Source: Pseudomonas sp. ADAK13 (lineage in GTDB: Bacteria > Pseudomonadota > Gammaproteobacteria > Pseudomonadales > Pseudomonadaceae). From it: 64,000 nt of DNA. This document shows, in pieces, positions 8,621-17,816 of the stretch; the stretch's first letter is position 1, and every line of letters starts with the position of its first letter. Location: assembly GCF_012935715.1 (NCBI RefSeq), contig NZ_CP052860.1:4216001-4280000 (forward strand), in the 5' to 3' direction. Position numbers and translations under genes: made by a program. Under the pieces are notes generated by a model. The model ran no database searches and was not told the DNA's origin. It worked only from the letters and a program-made list of their open reading frames with translations.

Positions 8621-11600
8621 ACGGCCCAGCACGTCCAGTTGCATCTGTAACATCCTCTCCAGCTCAAGCATGGATTTCTCTATTGCCTTGATGCCTGCCT
8701 CGATCACGTGTGGATTGTCGCGTTCGCCACATGCCAGTTCCAACGCTTCGCATTGCCCGGACAGGGTATTGGCCTGGATGATCCGGGCGGCGCCCTTGAT
8801 TTTGTGGGCCTGGTCGATCATGTCGTTGGCAGAGGCTTGCCGGGCCAGCAGGGCCATCAGGTCGACCCGATCATGCCGGCTGCTGTTGAGCAATTCTTCA
8901 AGCAACCGGCGGCTCAACTCTGGGTCGCCGCCTGTCATCGCGTCCAGGCTTTGAAGGGCAAACGCGTTGCGGGTGGGGAGCGGGTCGACTTGCGCCAGAT
9001 GCTGCTCCAGCGCAGTGAGGCTGATGGGTTTGAACAGGCAATCATTCATGCCCGCGTCGAAGCAGCGTTGTTTCTCCTCCGGTTGGGCATTGGCAGTGAA
9101 ACCGAGTATCACACACGGTGCTTTTTGCTCGCGCTGCTCATACTCGCGAATGGAACGACTCAACTCGTAGCCATTCATGATCGGCATATTGCAGTCGGCG
9201 ATGACCAGGTCGAAATGTTCCTGGCGCCACGCCTGGAACCCGGCAGCCCCATGATGCGCGGCGGTGAACTGATGGCCGAGAAAGCCCAGTTGCTGGCACA
9301 TGAGCAAGCGGTTGGCCGGGTGGTCGTCCACCACCAGTACATTGAGAACCGGCGCCGGCGTGGTCGCGGCAGGCTCCAGTTTGTCGACGGCCTTGACCGG
9401 CTGCAGGCTGGTCATCGTCAGGCTGACGTGTACCTGGGTGCCCACCATGGGTACGCTGCTCAGGCTCAATTGGCCGCCCATCATCGCGCACAGGCTGCGA
9501 CAAATCACCAGGCCCAGGCCCGCGCCGCTCCGGGCCAGGTGCCCGGAGTTGTCGGCTTGGGCAAAAGGCTCGAACAGGCGTAGCTGGTCTTCACGGTTGA
9601 TCCCGATGCCGGTGTCCTCCACCACCAGTTTCATCTCGATCTGTTGGGGTTGCCCGGTCTCCTTCAGGTGCACCTTGATCTTTACCTGCCCGCGCTCAGT
9701 GAACTTGATCGCGTTGCTCACCAGGTTCGACAGCACCTGCTTGAACCGCAAGGGGTCGATCAGTACGTCGGTGCCGTCGACATCGGGGGTGAACTCCAGC
9801 GCCAGGCTCAGGGTTTTCTGGCGCGCCAGGCCATCGAACACGCGGACCACTGACTCGATCACCTCCCGCAGGTTGACCCTTTCCGGGGCCAGGCTCAGCC
9901 GACCGGATTCGATGCGTGCGATGTCCAGAATGTCGCCGATCAGCTCCAGCAGGTCCTTGGCCGAGTTGTAGGCCACCTCGATGGCGGGGCGATCCAGATG
10001 CCCCTGGTCGGCACGCTTGAGTGTCAGCTCGAGCATGCCAATCACCGCATTCATGGGGGTGCGGATTTCGTGGCTCATGGTCGCCAGGAACGTGCTCTTG
10101 GCGCGGTTGGCCTCGTCAGCGCGTTCCTTGGCAGCGCGAAGTTCATCGAACAGTTGGCGCCTTTCACTGATATCGATCCAGCCGCCGATGATGCCCTGCA
10201 CCTCGCCCATGGAGTCGCGGTACGGAAGGATCCAGTGATAGATCGTGAGTTTTTTTCCGTGAACATGCAGGGTGCGATCAAGGATCAGTGGTTTGCCTTC
10301 GGCCACGACCTGTTGATAGTCGGCATGGTATTGAGCCGCTTCCGTCTCAAGGGCCATGCCCATCTGGGTGATGCTCTTGCCAATGACGTCTGCGCGCTTG
10401 ACGTCGAACGTTTGCAGGTAGCTGTCGTTGCAGGTCTGCAGGAAACCGTTGTGGTCACGTACGTAGATCGGATGCGGCGTTTCATTGACCAGCGCCCGCA
10501 TGAATTCGAACTGGTCACTCAGGGCGCGCTCGGCCAGCTTCCGATGTTTGATCTGGCGCTGCAGATAGCCGTTCCACGTCAGGGAAATCAACAACAGCAG
10601 CCCGGTGCCGATGATGATCTGGGCGATCAGGCGATGATAGTTGCGCCAGTAACCATCGGATGCGGCGTTGTAGCCACGCCAGCGGCTATTGATGGCCGTC
10701 AACTCATCCGGCGCAATACTGAGCAGCGCCTTGTCGAGGATCGAACTCAGCTCGATGGCGTGACGGGACGTTGCCAGGGCAAACGTGGCTGGCAGCGTGC
10801 CGATGCTGGAACTGATCTGCAATTTATCCTGGAACACCGGTGACGAGAGGAAGTAGTTGGCGATCACCAAGGGGGTCACGGCACCTTCTACCTGTCCCTG
10901 CACCAATAATTCGGATGCCTTGAAGGTATCACCGGCTTCCACCAGGGTGATCCGGGCAAATTCCTGGCGCAGGAACTTTTCCAGCGGATTGCCCTGGGTG
11001 ATCGCCAGGCGCGTGCCGGCCATCTGTTGAAGGCTGGCGGGCGCCCCCGTCTCTTTGCGTGTCAGCAGAACGTAGGAGTTTTCCAGATAGGGTCGGCTGA
11101 AGGTCAGCAGGGACTCGCGCCCGGTACTCGGCGTGATGGCGCCGATGATGTCGGCAGCGCCGGAGTGGACCAGATTGATCATGCTGGAGACGTCGCGCAC
11201 GTGTTGAATCTCGAAGCGCAGGCCGGTTCGCAGCCGGATCAGCTCAAGCAGGTCGGCGGTGACGCCCCGGAAGTTGCCATCGGTATCAAAGAATGTGAGT
11301 GGGGCGAAGGTTTCGTTGACGACGACCTTCACCACCGGGTTTTCCTTGAGCCAGCGTTCTTCGCGCAGGGTCAGTTGCAGCTTGCGGTCGGTCAGCAGGA
11401 TGTCGCTGCCGGCGCTCCAGCGTTTGGCGATGCTGTCGCGTTCATAGGTCGATACGCCGTCGAGCACCGAGTCGACGATGCTCAGGAGAATAGGCTGGTC
11501 CTTGCGCAAGGCGAAGCTGAAACCGTGCGCCTCGTGCTTGCCGAAGTTGGCCATGCGGATATTTCTCAGGTAGCCCTTGTTGATCATGTAGTGAGTGGAA

Positions 11601-12259
11601 ATGGTGTCGCCCAGGAAGACGTCAGCCTGGTCGAACGCCACCGCGTTCAAGGCATTTTGATAGGACGGGTAGGCGTGGATGGTTGCTTTTGGATACAGCG
11701 CCTGGACCTCGTCCATGGGCAGGTAGTGATAGACAAGACTCAGGCGCAGGCCTGCCAGGCCGTCGCTCAGGTTGCGGTTTTCGCCTTCGCGGGTGACCAG
11801 TACCGGCTGGTCCACCGCGTAGGGCAATGACAGGACGATGTCCGGATTTGCCGCTTCAAAACCGTTGGACGATCCGAGAAAGTCGATCTCGCCGTTTTCC
11901 AGCGCCTGGATCGCGGCCTCTCGGGTGGAGTAGCGCAACACCGTCAGCGGTATTGCCAGCGTTTTGGCCACCAGGCCGGCGTAATCGGCAGTCAGCCCTT
12001 CATAGTCACGCCCGCTGGAGGTGATGTCGAAGGGCGGGTAGTCGGGCCCGGAGGTGCCCAGTATCAATTCCCGCTTGTTTTGCAGCCACTGGCGTTGTGT
12101 CTTGTTCAAGGGGGTGTCGAGTTGAACGGCACCCGCACGCCCCAGCAGTGCATATTGCTCGGGAACCGGTTGTTCGGCAGGCACGGAAGTGCTGAGGCAT
12201 ACCCCGATACTCAAAATGATTAGATAGTCCTTTATACGCCTGGGCATCCGATTTCTCAC
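8615..12259 (-). CDS. BvgS/EvgS-type hybrid sensor kinase with two periplasmic binding-protein domains
   Basis: Unorthodox phosphorelay kinase of 1,214 residues. Order: signal/anchor (about 8-28), two tandem SBP_bac_3 domains in the periplasm (about 50-275 and 300-520), membrane segment near 546-568 (IIIGTGLLLLISLTW), PAS domain (about 590-705), HisKA with MSHEIRTPMNA (His730), HATPase with DTGIGI, receiver with IADCNMPIMNG (Asp1022), and C-terminal HPt with QAHKIKGAARII (His1152). All phosphorelay residues are intact. GTG 12259 overlaps the response regulator stop by GTGA, so the genes are coupled; ATG 12247 is an alternative. The ligand is unknown; the Venus-flytrap domains suggest an amino acid or other small polar molecule. 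Confidence 0.88.
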   Translation of the reverse strand: MRNRMPRRIKDYLIILSIGVCLSTSVPAEQPVPEQYALLGRAGAVQLDTPLNKTQRQWLQNKRELILGTSGPDYPPFDITSSGRDYEGLTADYAGLVAKTLAIPLTVLRYSTREAAIQALENGEIDFLGSSNGFEAANPDIVLSLPYAVDQPVLVTREGENRNLSDGLAGLRLSLVYHYLPMDEVQALYPKATIHAYPSYQNALNAVAFDQADVFLGDTISTHYMINKGYLRNIRMANFGKHEAHGFSFALRKDQPILLSIVDSVLDGVSTYERDSIAKRWSAGSDILLTDRKLQLTLREERWLKENPVVKVVVNETFAPLTFFDTDGNFRGVTADLLELIRLRTGLRFEIQHVRDVSSMINLVHSGAADIIGAITPSTGRESLLTFSRPYLENSYVLLTRKETGAPASLQQMAGTRLAITQGNPLEKFLRQEFARITLVEAGDTFKASELLVQGQVEGAVTPLVIANYFLSSPVFQDKLQISSSIGTLPATFALATSRHAIELSSILDKALLSIAPDELTAINSRWRGYNAASDGYWRNYHRLIAQIIIGTGLLLLISLTWNGYLQRQIKHRKLAERALSDQFEFMRALVNETPHPIYVRDHNGFLQTCNDSYLQTFDVKRADVIGKSITQMGMALETEAAQYHADYQQVVAEGKPLILDRTLHVHGKKLTIYHWILPYRDSMGEVQGIIGGWIDISERRQLFDELRAAKERADEANRAKSTFLATMSHEIRTPMNAVIGMLELTLKRADQGHLDRPAIEVAYNSAKDLLELIGDILDIARIESGRLSLAPERVNLREVIESVVRVFDGLARQKTLSLALEFTPDVDGTDVLIDPLRFKQVLSNLVSNAIKFTERGQVKIKVHLKETGQPQQIEMKLVVEDTGIGINREDQLRLFEPFAQADNSGHLARSGAGLGLVICRSLCAMMGGQLSLSSVPMVGTQVHVSLTMTSLQPVKAVDKLEPAATTPAPVLNVLVVDDHPANRLLMCQQLGFLGHQFTAAHHGAAGFQAWRQEHFDLVIADCNMPIMNGYELSRSIREYEQREQKAPCVILGFTANAQPEEKQRCFDAGMNDCLFKPISLTALEQHLAQVDPLPTRNAFALQSLDAMTGGDPELSRRLLEELLNSSRHDRVDLMALLARQASANDMIDQAHKIKGAARIIQANTLSGQCEALELACGERDNPHVIEAGIKAIEKSMLELERMLQMQLDVLGRL

Positions 12260-12882
12260 ACTAGCGCGTTACGTTTTGCCATCTCGATAAGTTCTACCAA
12301 GGATTTGGCTTTTAGTTTTTGCATGAGCCTTTTTTTGTACGTACTGACGGTTTTGTTACTAAGGAACATGCCTTTGGCTATTTCCTTGTTTGTCCGGCCC
12401 TGGGCAAAAAGTTGTAATACCATGAGTTCGCGATCATTGACCACTTTGAAAAGTTCAAGCTCTTCGTTGCAATCTGTTTCATTGTTGTTGCCATTAAGGG
12501 CCTGGCTCGGGAAGTAGTTGTAACCTGACAAGACTGCCCTGATGGCACTGAGCAGTTCACTCAGGTCGCCTTCCTTGCAGACATAACCATCGGCGCCGGA
12601 GCGCATGCACCGAGTGGCAAAGAGCTTGGGGGTCTGGGCCGTCAGGATCAACGTCTTGGTCGAGGTACTCATTGCGTTGAACCGGCACAGTACTTCCAGG
12701 CCGTCGAGTTTCGGAATCCCGATATCAAGGATGATGAGGTCCGGCTGGCACTCCTTGACCTTTTGTATCGCATCACATCCGTTATCGGCTTCTCCAACAA
12801 CTTTATAGCCCTCGTGTTCTAACAACATTCGAATGGCAAGCCGGATAACAGGGTGGTCGTCGATAATAAAAACTGAGTTCAT
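12256..12882 (-). CDS. Response regulator, BvgA/EvgA (NarL-LuxR) type
   Basis: DNA-binding response regulator of 208 residues, presumed target of the coupled BvgS-like kinase. N-terminal receiver: VFIIDDHPVIR (acidic pair), LIILDIGIPKLDG (phospho-Asp), TAQTP and CKEGD (conserved Thr and Lys). The C-terminal LuxR helix-turn-helix reads GRTNKEIAKGMFLSNKTVST. ATG 12882 gives the standard MNSVFIIDDHP start with GGGA upstream. The gene precedes the kinase in the operon, as in evgAS. Its targets cannot be read from the window. Confidence 0.88.
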   Translation of the reverse strand: MNSVFIIDDHPVIRLAIRMLLEHEGYKVVGEADNGCDAIQKVKECQPDLIILDIGIPKLDGLEVLCRFNAMSTSTKTLILTAQTPKLFATRCMRSGADGYVCKEGDLSELLSAIRAVLSGYNYFPSQALNGNNNETDCNEELELFKVVNDRELMVLQLFAQGRTNKEIAKGMFLSNKTVSTYKKRLMQKLKAKSLVELIEMAKRNALV

Positions 12883-13131
12883 AATCAAATCCCATACAAG
12901 CGCAAATAAAGTCGGCACATTAGCTCACATGGCAATGAAGGAGGATGAACTTGATGTGGAACAAACGTAAAACAAGAATGTTCCTACATTAAAAAAAGCA
13001 AAGGATTACGCTTCGTGAGGTATTTGTTGTTGGGGTGCAAGAGTTTTGCGTGGCTGAAATTTAAAAGTAAGTGGCAGTGGGTGGACGGTTTTATAAATAG
13101 GGTTTTTCGTATGGCTCAGGCGTTTAACTTC

Positions 13132-13551
13132 CTACTTTTTTGTTGAGCGCGGAAGGGGCAATTGGCGTATGAGTTCGCTCAACTCAATGGCGCTCAACGG
13201 CTTCGGCAAGTAGCCAAGTAACGGAAAGTTACGCTGGTATGCCTGAGCCTTCAGGTTTTCCAGTTCATTCACGGGCAGGCCGCTGAGCAAGATCGCGGAC
13301 CTTATAAAGCCTCTGCGGTGGGCGATTTCAATCAACTCCAGCCCGGGCAGGTCTGGCAAGCATTGATCACACAGCAGAATATCGAATGGCAGTGCGGTTT
13401 GTGTCATCTGTCGAATGGCCTGTTCGGCATTTTCAGCGAGGGCCAGGTCGTGGTAACCATAGTTTCGTAACAAACATTGGGTCGCCAGCAATTGAAAAGG
13501 ATGATCCTCCACCAACAGGATACGAAGTTGTTCGTGCATGGTTTTTTCCAT
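13132..13551 (-). CDS. Stand-alone receiver-domain protein
   Basis: A 139-residue protein consisting only of a receiver domain, without an output domain. RILLVEDHPFQ gives the acidic pocket, ILLCDQCLPDLPG the phospho-Asp, and GYLPKPLS the conserved Lys. It may act as a phosphate sink or shuttle, or bind another protein. It lies about 250 bases upstream of the EvgA-like gene in the same orientation, and the two receivers share the VEDHP/DDHP start, so a role in the same relay is plausible but unproven. ATG 13539 is an alternative start four codons in. Confidence 0.8.
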   Translation of the reverse strand: MEKTMHEQLRILLVEDHPFQLLATQCLLRNYGYHDLALAENAEQAIRQMTQTALPFDILLCDQCLPDLPGLELIEIAHRRGFIRSAILLSGLPVNELENLKAQAYQRNFPLLGYLPKPLSAIELSELIRQLPLPRSTKK

Positions 13552-13737
13552 GAAAGGGGCAAGTGCCCTGAAGACGCTCCGCCAGGGCGTGTAGTAAGAA
13601 GTTAATGGGCCCGTCAGCTATCGGGCGTAGGAACAGTTCGAAAGACTGCGATCAGGGCGCGCGATTATTCATTGCGGCGGGGAAGAACTTCGATCAGGCC
13701 GCTCTGTTCCGTGCGTAGGGCGATTCTTTGAAAGGTG

Positions 13738-13758
13738 GCCCTGGCCATAAGCCAGGGC
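13738..13758 (-). terminator. Hairpin after the dGTPase gene
   Basis: GCCCTGGC (13738-13745) pairs perfectly with GCCAGGGC (13751-13758), six bases beyond the minus-strand stop. Only a short CCTTTC follows, so it is a probable but not ideal terminator. Confidence 0.5.
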
Positions 13759-13764
13759 TCTGCT

Positions 13765-15096
13765 TCATTGCGGGCTGGAGCGTCCGGTCATTTCGCGGGC
13801 CATCTCACTGGCGTAGCTGTCGGTCATACCGGCGATGAAGTCGATCATGCGCAGGAACGAGGCGTGTAATGACCACGACGGGTCGGGGGCACTGTTGCCC
13901 AGCAGGTCGAGGATGCGCCGGTTCTTGAACGACGGAGTACGCCCGCCATGTTGTTCCAGGGCCGCACCGCAGAAGGCGTTCAAGAGGATTTCCAGGGTGG
14001 TGTAGGCGCCGATTTCATGCAGGGTCTTGCGCTTGTCCTGGAAGATTTTCTTGCGGGCCATGTCCTTGGCATCCAGCACGCAGCGCTTGGCCGGGCCGTG
14101 CATGTGTTCCACCAGGTCTCCCGGCAGGGTACCGGCCAGCAAGGCGTCCTGTTGCTCGACGAACGCCCGGGCCGCGGCATTGGTCAGGTGCTCGATGGCC
14201 TTGCCCCGCAGAATCGCCAGCTTGCGTCGCCGGGAGTCCAGCGGGCCGAGCTGCCGATAGGTTTGCGGTAAGTCGTCGCCCACCAGGTCCAGCAGCAATG
14301 ACTCGACCTCGGCGTATTCCAGCAGCTCCATTTCCAGGCCGTCTTCAAGGTCGATCAGCGCGTAACAGATATCGTCGGCAGCCTCCATCAGGTACACCAG
14401 CGGGTGGCGGGCCCAGCGTTGCTCTTCCAGTTGCGGCAAGCCGAGTTTCTGGGCGATCTGTTCGAGAATCGGCAACTCGCTCTGGTAGCAGCCGAACTTG
14501 TGCTTCTTGTAGCCCAGGGAGTCGGCGTGCCGGGCAGTCCAGGGGTATTTCAGGTAGGTGCCCAAGGTGGCGTAGGTGAGCCGGGTGCCGCCATCGAACT
14601 GGTGGTATTCCAGTTGGGTGAGCACCCGGAAACCCTGGGCATTGCCTTCGAAATTGAGGAAGTCATTGCGCTCGGCGCTGCTCATGTCATCCAGCCAGCC
14701 ACGTCCGGAAGCCTGTTGGAACCAATGCCGGATCGCGTCTTCACCAGAGTGGCCGAAGGGTGGATTGCCGATGTCGTGGGCCAGGCAGGCCGACTGCACC
14801 ACCATGCCCAGGTCACTCGGGTCGCACCAGTCGGGCAGGGCGCTGCGGATCGTCTCACCCACACGCATGCCCAGGGACCGGCCCACGCAACTGACTTCCA
14901 GGGAGTGGGTCAGCCGAGTGTGGATGTGATCGTTGCTGGTCACCGGGTGCACTTGGGTCTTGCGGCCCAGGCGGCGAAACGCGCCGGAAAAGATGATGCG
15001 GTCGTGGTCTTTGTGAAAGGGGCTGCGGCCCAGTTCTTCCGGGCTGTGCAGGGGTTTTCCAAGACGTTCGCGGGTTAGCAGGGTGGGCCAATCCAA
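13765..15096 (-). CDS. dgt: Deoxyguanosinetriphosphate triphosphohydrolase-like protein (HD domain)
   Basis: Metal-dependent HD-superfamily enzyme of 443 residues that hydrolyses dGTP or other dNTPs to the nucleoside and triphosphate, keeping dNTP pools in balance. Motifs: [31 protein letters not shown] (first His), [16 protein letters not shown] (HD pair) and [17 protein letters not shown]. The start is TTG at 15096: GGAGAG is 9 bases upstream and the family N-terminus [13 protein letters not shown] follows directly. It belongs to the type-2 dGTPase-like subfamily. It is followed by a hairpin; no operon partner is evident. Confidence 0.9.
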   Translation of the reverse strand: MDWPTLLTRERLGKPLHSPEELGRSPFHKDHDRIIFSGAFRRLGRKTQVHPVTSNDHIHTRLTHSLEVSCVGRSLGMRVGETIRSALPDWCDPSDLGMVVQSACLAHDIGNPPFGHSGEDAIRHWFQQASGRGWLDDMSSAERNDFLNFEGNAQGFRVLTQLEYHQFDGGTRLTYATLGTYLKYPWTARHADSLGYKKHKFGCYQSELPILEQIAQKLGLPQLEEQRWARHPLVYLMEAADDICYALIDLEDGLEMELLEYAEVESLLLDLVGDDLPQTYRQLGPLDSRRRKLAILRGKAIEHLTNAAARAFVEQQDALLAGTLPGDLVEHMHGPAKRCVLDAKDMARKKIFQDKRKTLHEIGAYTTLEILLNAFCGAALEQHGGRTPSFKNRRILDLLGNSAPDPSWSLHASFLRMIDFIAGMTDSYASEMAREMTGRSSPQ

Positions 15097-15168
15097 GGCG
15101 GGTACTCTCCGTGCGGTGAATGACGTCGCCCAGCTTCCCGGTTCAGCCAGGCCTGCGCAAGCGAAAAA

Positions 15169-16332
15169 CTACAGGCCGACGGCGTCGATATCGATTAACA
15201 GCAGGCGCTGACCATTATCAAAGAATTGTCCGGCCGTCAGGCAGTATTGGTTGGTGGTGGCGTCGCGATAGGTTGATGACAGGCTCAAGCGCCGCTCCTC
15301 CCAGCCCTCGGCGAGCAGATGATAGAAGTACGGGCGCCATGACCAGTTATGTCCCAGGTAGCGGCTGTCGGCTTGCCAGGCACCCTGGTGCCATTCGAAA
15401 TTGGGCGTCAGTTGCGTGCCATGCCGATCACACTGGTAAAAACGCAGCAGCCAGGGAAACGCCGGCAATTGCGGCAGCTGGCTCAGGGGCGCCTGTGCCT
15501 GCGCCCAGGTTTGCAGGATCTGCATCAGTTCTGCCAGTTGGTGGCGCAGGTGCATGATCCGGCCGCGCTCGGCCAGCTTCTGCTGGACATACCCGGTGCG
15601 CAGATGGGCGAAACGCGGCACGAACGCGTCGGTGGCGAACCAGTCCAGTTGGGCCTGGGCAAACAGGTAGCCCTGGACATAACGTGAACCACATTCCAGG
15701 GCGAAATTCAGCTGTGCCTCGGTTTCCACGCCTTCGGCAATGATCCAGCAGCCGGTTTTTTCCGCCATCTGCGCCAGTGCGCGTACCACCTCACCACTTG
15801 GGCCGCCCCGGGCAGCGGCCTGGAACAGGCGCATGTCCAGCTTGAGGATGTCTGGCTGCAAGGCCAGCACCCGGTCCAGCTGGGAATAGCCGGCGCCGAA
15901 GTCATCAATGGCAATCCGCGCCCCGGCCTCGCGGTAGCGCTCCACCACTTCGGCCAGGCGCAGGATATCGCCGCCCAGTTCCGTGATCTCGAACACGATG
16001 CGGCGCGGGTCGACGTTGTGTACCTGCAGTTGTTTGAGGCTCGGCAGGGCCTGACCCGGGCGCAGGCGGGTGATCCAGCGTGGCGAAATATTCAGGCTGA
16101 GGAACCAGTCTTCCGGCGCTTCATGCAGGCGGCTCAGGGCGTTGTCACGAATCTGCCGGTCCAGTCGGCGCAAGGCTACGGAGGGCGTGCGCGGGTCGGC
16201 AAACAGCGGACCCACCGAGCGCAGTTGGCCGTTCGCCTGGCGCAGGCGGCCCAGGGCTTCTACGCCGGCGATGCGGCCGGTGGCGGTATCGATGAATGGC
16301 TGGAAGCAGGCGAGCGGTTGCCCGTCGATCAC
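15169..16332 (-). CDS. EAL-domain cyclic-di-GMP phosphodiesterase with C-terminal sensor-like domain
   Basis: 387 residues. The N-terminal EAL domain (about 1-250) keeps the residues expected for an active enzyme: EALGR, LSLNIS, FEITEL, AIDDFGAGYSQ, LKLD, AEGVET and QGYLFA. It should hydrolyse c-di-GMP to pGpG and so favour motility. The C-terminal 130 residues (about 260-387) are rich in aromatic residues (NWSWRPYFYHLLAEGW, LSSTYRDATTNQYCLT), resembling the PAS/Cache-like tail of YkuI-type EAL proteins, with no membrane segment, so a cytoplasmic sensor is likely. GTG 16332 follows AAGGAGG at ideal spacing. The ligand is unknown. Confidence 0.85.
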   Translation of the reverse strand: MIDGQPLACFQPFIDTATGRIAGVEALGRLRQANGQLRSVGPLFADPRTPSVALRRLDRQIRDNALSRLHEAPEDWFLSLNISPRWITRLRPGQALPSLKQLQVHNVDPRRIVFEITELGGDILRLAEVVERYREAGARIAIDDFGAGYSQLDRVLALQPDILKLDMRLFQAAARGGPSGEVVRALAQMAEKTGCWIIAEGVETEAQLNFALECGSRYVQGYLFAQAQLDWFATDAFVPRFAHLRTGYVQQKLAERGRIMHLRHQLAELMQILQTWAQAQAPLSQLPQLPAFPWLLRFYQCDRHGTQLTPNFEWHQGAWQADSRYLGHNWSWRPYFYHLLAEGWEERRLSLSSTYRDATTNQYCLTAGQFFDNGQRLLLIDIDAVGL

Positions 16333-16358
16333 GGGGCCTCCTTAAAAGACCGGAAATG

Positions 16359-16394
16359 AAAAAGGCCCGGCCCTCGATGGAGAGGGCCGGGCCT
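16359..16394 (-). terminator. Strong terminator of the yqj-like operon
   Basis: AGGCCCGGCCCTC (16363-16375) pairs perfectly over 13 bp with GAGGGCCGGGCCT (16382-16394), and the minus strand continues into TTTTTC. It ends the three-gene unit and separates it from the EAL gene. Confidence 0.85.
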
Positions 16395-16425
16395 GATCTG
16401 TTTGCAAGAATGCAGCCAGCGCGGC

Positions 16426-16767
16426 TCAACTTTTGCGCGAAGCACCTTGCATGGCCAGTTTGATCAGCGGGATCAGACCGGCACCCAGCCGCACCAGGCG
16501 GGTCATGGTGCCGATTCCGCCGCCCTTGGCGCCTTTGCCGGTGAGAAAGCCCAGCAGTGTCACCACGCCCACGCCCCACAGCGGCGCGTGCTTGATGCCA
16601 AAGCCGTCCTGCCAGCTCTGGCCCATGTTGCGGACCTTTTGCAGCGGCAGCATCAGTTGCTGGGACTCGTGACGAATTTCCTGGCGGTGCATTTCCATGC
16701 GCAGGCGGATCAACGCCTTGCGCATCTCCCGCCGGGAAGTGTTTTGCGGCAATTCAGTCAGGCTCAT
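16426..16767 (-). CDS. YqjK-like conserved protein
   Basis: 113 residues, third gene of a small operon. The N-terminal half is charged and helical (RREMRKALIRLRMEMHRQEI), and the C-terminal half has hydrophobic, glycine-rich segments (LWGVGVVTLLGFLTG and LVRLGAGLIPLIKLAM), so it probably associates with the inner membrane. Its ATG overlaps the stop of the upstream gene by ATGA. The position after a DUF883 and a holin-like protein corresponds to yqjK in enterobacterial yqjD-yqjE-yqjK clusters; the sequence itself does not let me name it firmly. Function unknown. Confidence 0.65.
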   Translation of the reverse strand: MSLTELPQNTSRREMRKALIRLRMEMHRQEIRHESQQLMLPLQKVRNMGQSWQDGFGIKHAPLWGVGVVTLLGFLTGKGAKGGGIGTMTRLVRLGAGLIPLIKLAMQGASRKS

Positions 16768-17150
16768 GGCAGCAGGCGCTCCCGGTCGTTGGCCAGTTCT
16801 TCGAGGGTGGCGTGGAACGGCGTGGACTCATCGAACACCGCCGCCTTCAAGCGCAACCCGCAGAAAGCGGCGGCCAAGATGTAGAACACACACAGGCTGA
16901 TGATCCCGGTCAGGCGGTAGGTGTCCCACACCAGAATCATCACCAGCGCCGACAGGCCCACCAGCAACAGCAAGGCAAACACCAGCGCCAGGCCGGCAAA
17001 CAGCAGCAGGCTGACGGTGCGGGCTTTCTGCTCCTGCAGCTCGATGCCAAACAGCTCGACGTGGCTGTGCAGCAAACCCAGGACAGCCGCGCCCAGGCGC
17101 CGTGAAGTAGAACTTGGGCCCGTGGACGAGCCGGATTCGCCGATAGACAT
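16764..17150 (-). CDS. yqjE: Phage-holin-family inner-membrane protein, YqjE-like
   Basis: 128 residues with two strong membrane helices (SLLLFAGLALVFALLLLVG with LSALVMILVW, and IISLCVFYILAAAFCGLRL) between a short N-terminal arm and a charged tail. This is the layout of the YqjE/holin_3_6 family. It starts three bases after the stop of the DUF883 gene and ends overlapping the yqjK-like gene. In Escherichia coli the equivalent membrane proteins are induced in stationary phase and by salt; whether that holds here is not visible. Confidence 0.8.
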   Translation of the reverse strand: MSIGESGSSTGPSSTSRRLGAAVLGLLHSHVELFGIELQEQKARTVSLLLFAGLALVFALLLLVGLSALVMILVWDTYRLTGIISLCVFYILAAAFCGLRLKAAVFDESTPFHATLEELANDRERLLP

Positions 17151-17153
17151 AAA

Positions 17154-17468
17154 TTAGCGCCTTGTAGCCAGCAGGCCGATCAAAAAGCCCACACCGGCCG
17201 CGATGCCGACGGACTGCCAAGGGTTGGCCTGGACATAGTCTTCCGTGGCCGTGACAGCCGCCTGGCCGCGTTCGCGCAGGGAGTCTTCGGTCAGTTGCAG
17301 GGTTTCCCGGGCCTTGAGCAGGCTTTCGTGAATCTTGCTGCGCAGTTCATCCGCCTGGTCGCCCGCGAGGATCGCGGTGTCGTCCAACAGCTTCTCGGTA
17401 TCGCTGACCAGGGTTTGAAAATCCGCCATCAATATTTCTTGAGCAGTCTTTGCCGTATTTCTGGCCAT
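17154..17468 (-). CDS. yqjD: DUF883 protein of the ElaB/YqjD family
   Basis: 104 residues. A long amphipathic helical region (about 10-75, including SDTEKLLDDTAILAGDQADE) is followed by the family's C-terminal tail anchor AAGVGFLIGLLATRR, a glycine-rich membrane helix ending in arginines. ElaB and YqjD in E. coli bind ribosomes through the N-terminal part while anchored in the inner membrane in stationary phase. It is the first gene of the operon with the holin-like and YqjK-like genes. Confidence 0.85.
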   Translation of the reverse strand: MARNTAKTAQEILMADFQTLVSDTEKLLDDTAILAGDQADELRSKIHESLLKARETLQLTEDSLRERGQAAVTATEDYVQANPWQSVGIAAGVGFLIGLLATRR

Positions 17469-17816
17469 GGTTATCTCCGTGAGTGGCTGGTCTGTTTACT
17501 TTTGGTTTCGAGTCACCGGCGTCGGTGAAGGTTCACTGCAATTGTCTGGTACAGCTTTTGCTTTGCCTTGGTGCGCGGGCCAGGGGCCTTGCGCTGAATC
17601 CGGGCGGTTGGGGCTAAAACCCTGAAAAACCTTACCCTAAATAACTAAAACTCGCGGAAAAACCCTGTCGGATTCTGCCTTTCTCACTGAACGCTGCGCT
17701 AAAGCGGTTCACGGCCTCAATAGAGGGTCGGGCCGCCGGTGCCAATTTAGTGCGCGTCATGAAGGTCATGAACTGCTTTGGTGCTTTTTCCTGCATGTGC
17801 AGGCCTGCCATTCTCC
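17469..17816. other. 348-base divergent intergenic region between the yqj-like operon and amt
   Basis: No gene seen. It must hold the yqjD promoter (minus) and the amt promoter (plus). Near amt the palindrome CCTGCA-TG-TGCAGG (17790-17803) lies 14 bases before the start codon. I found no well-spaced sigma-54 GG/GC pair. Confidence 0.5.

Noticed and set aside
17771..17806. Possible sigma-54 promoter before amt
   Set aside because: A GG and GC pair is present, but the spacing is one base too long and the rest of the consensus is absent.
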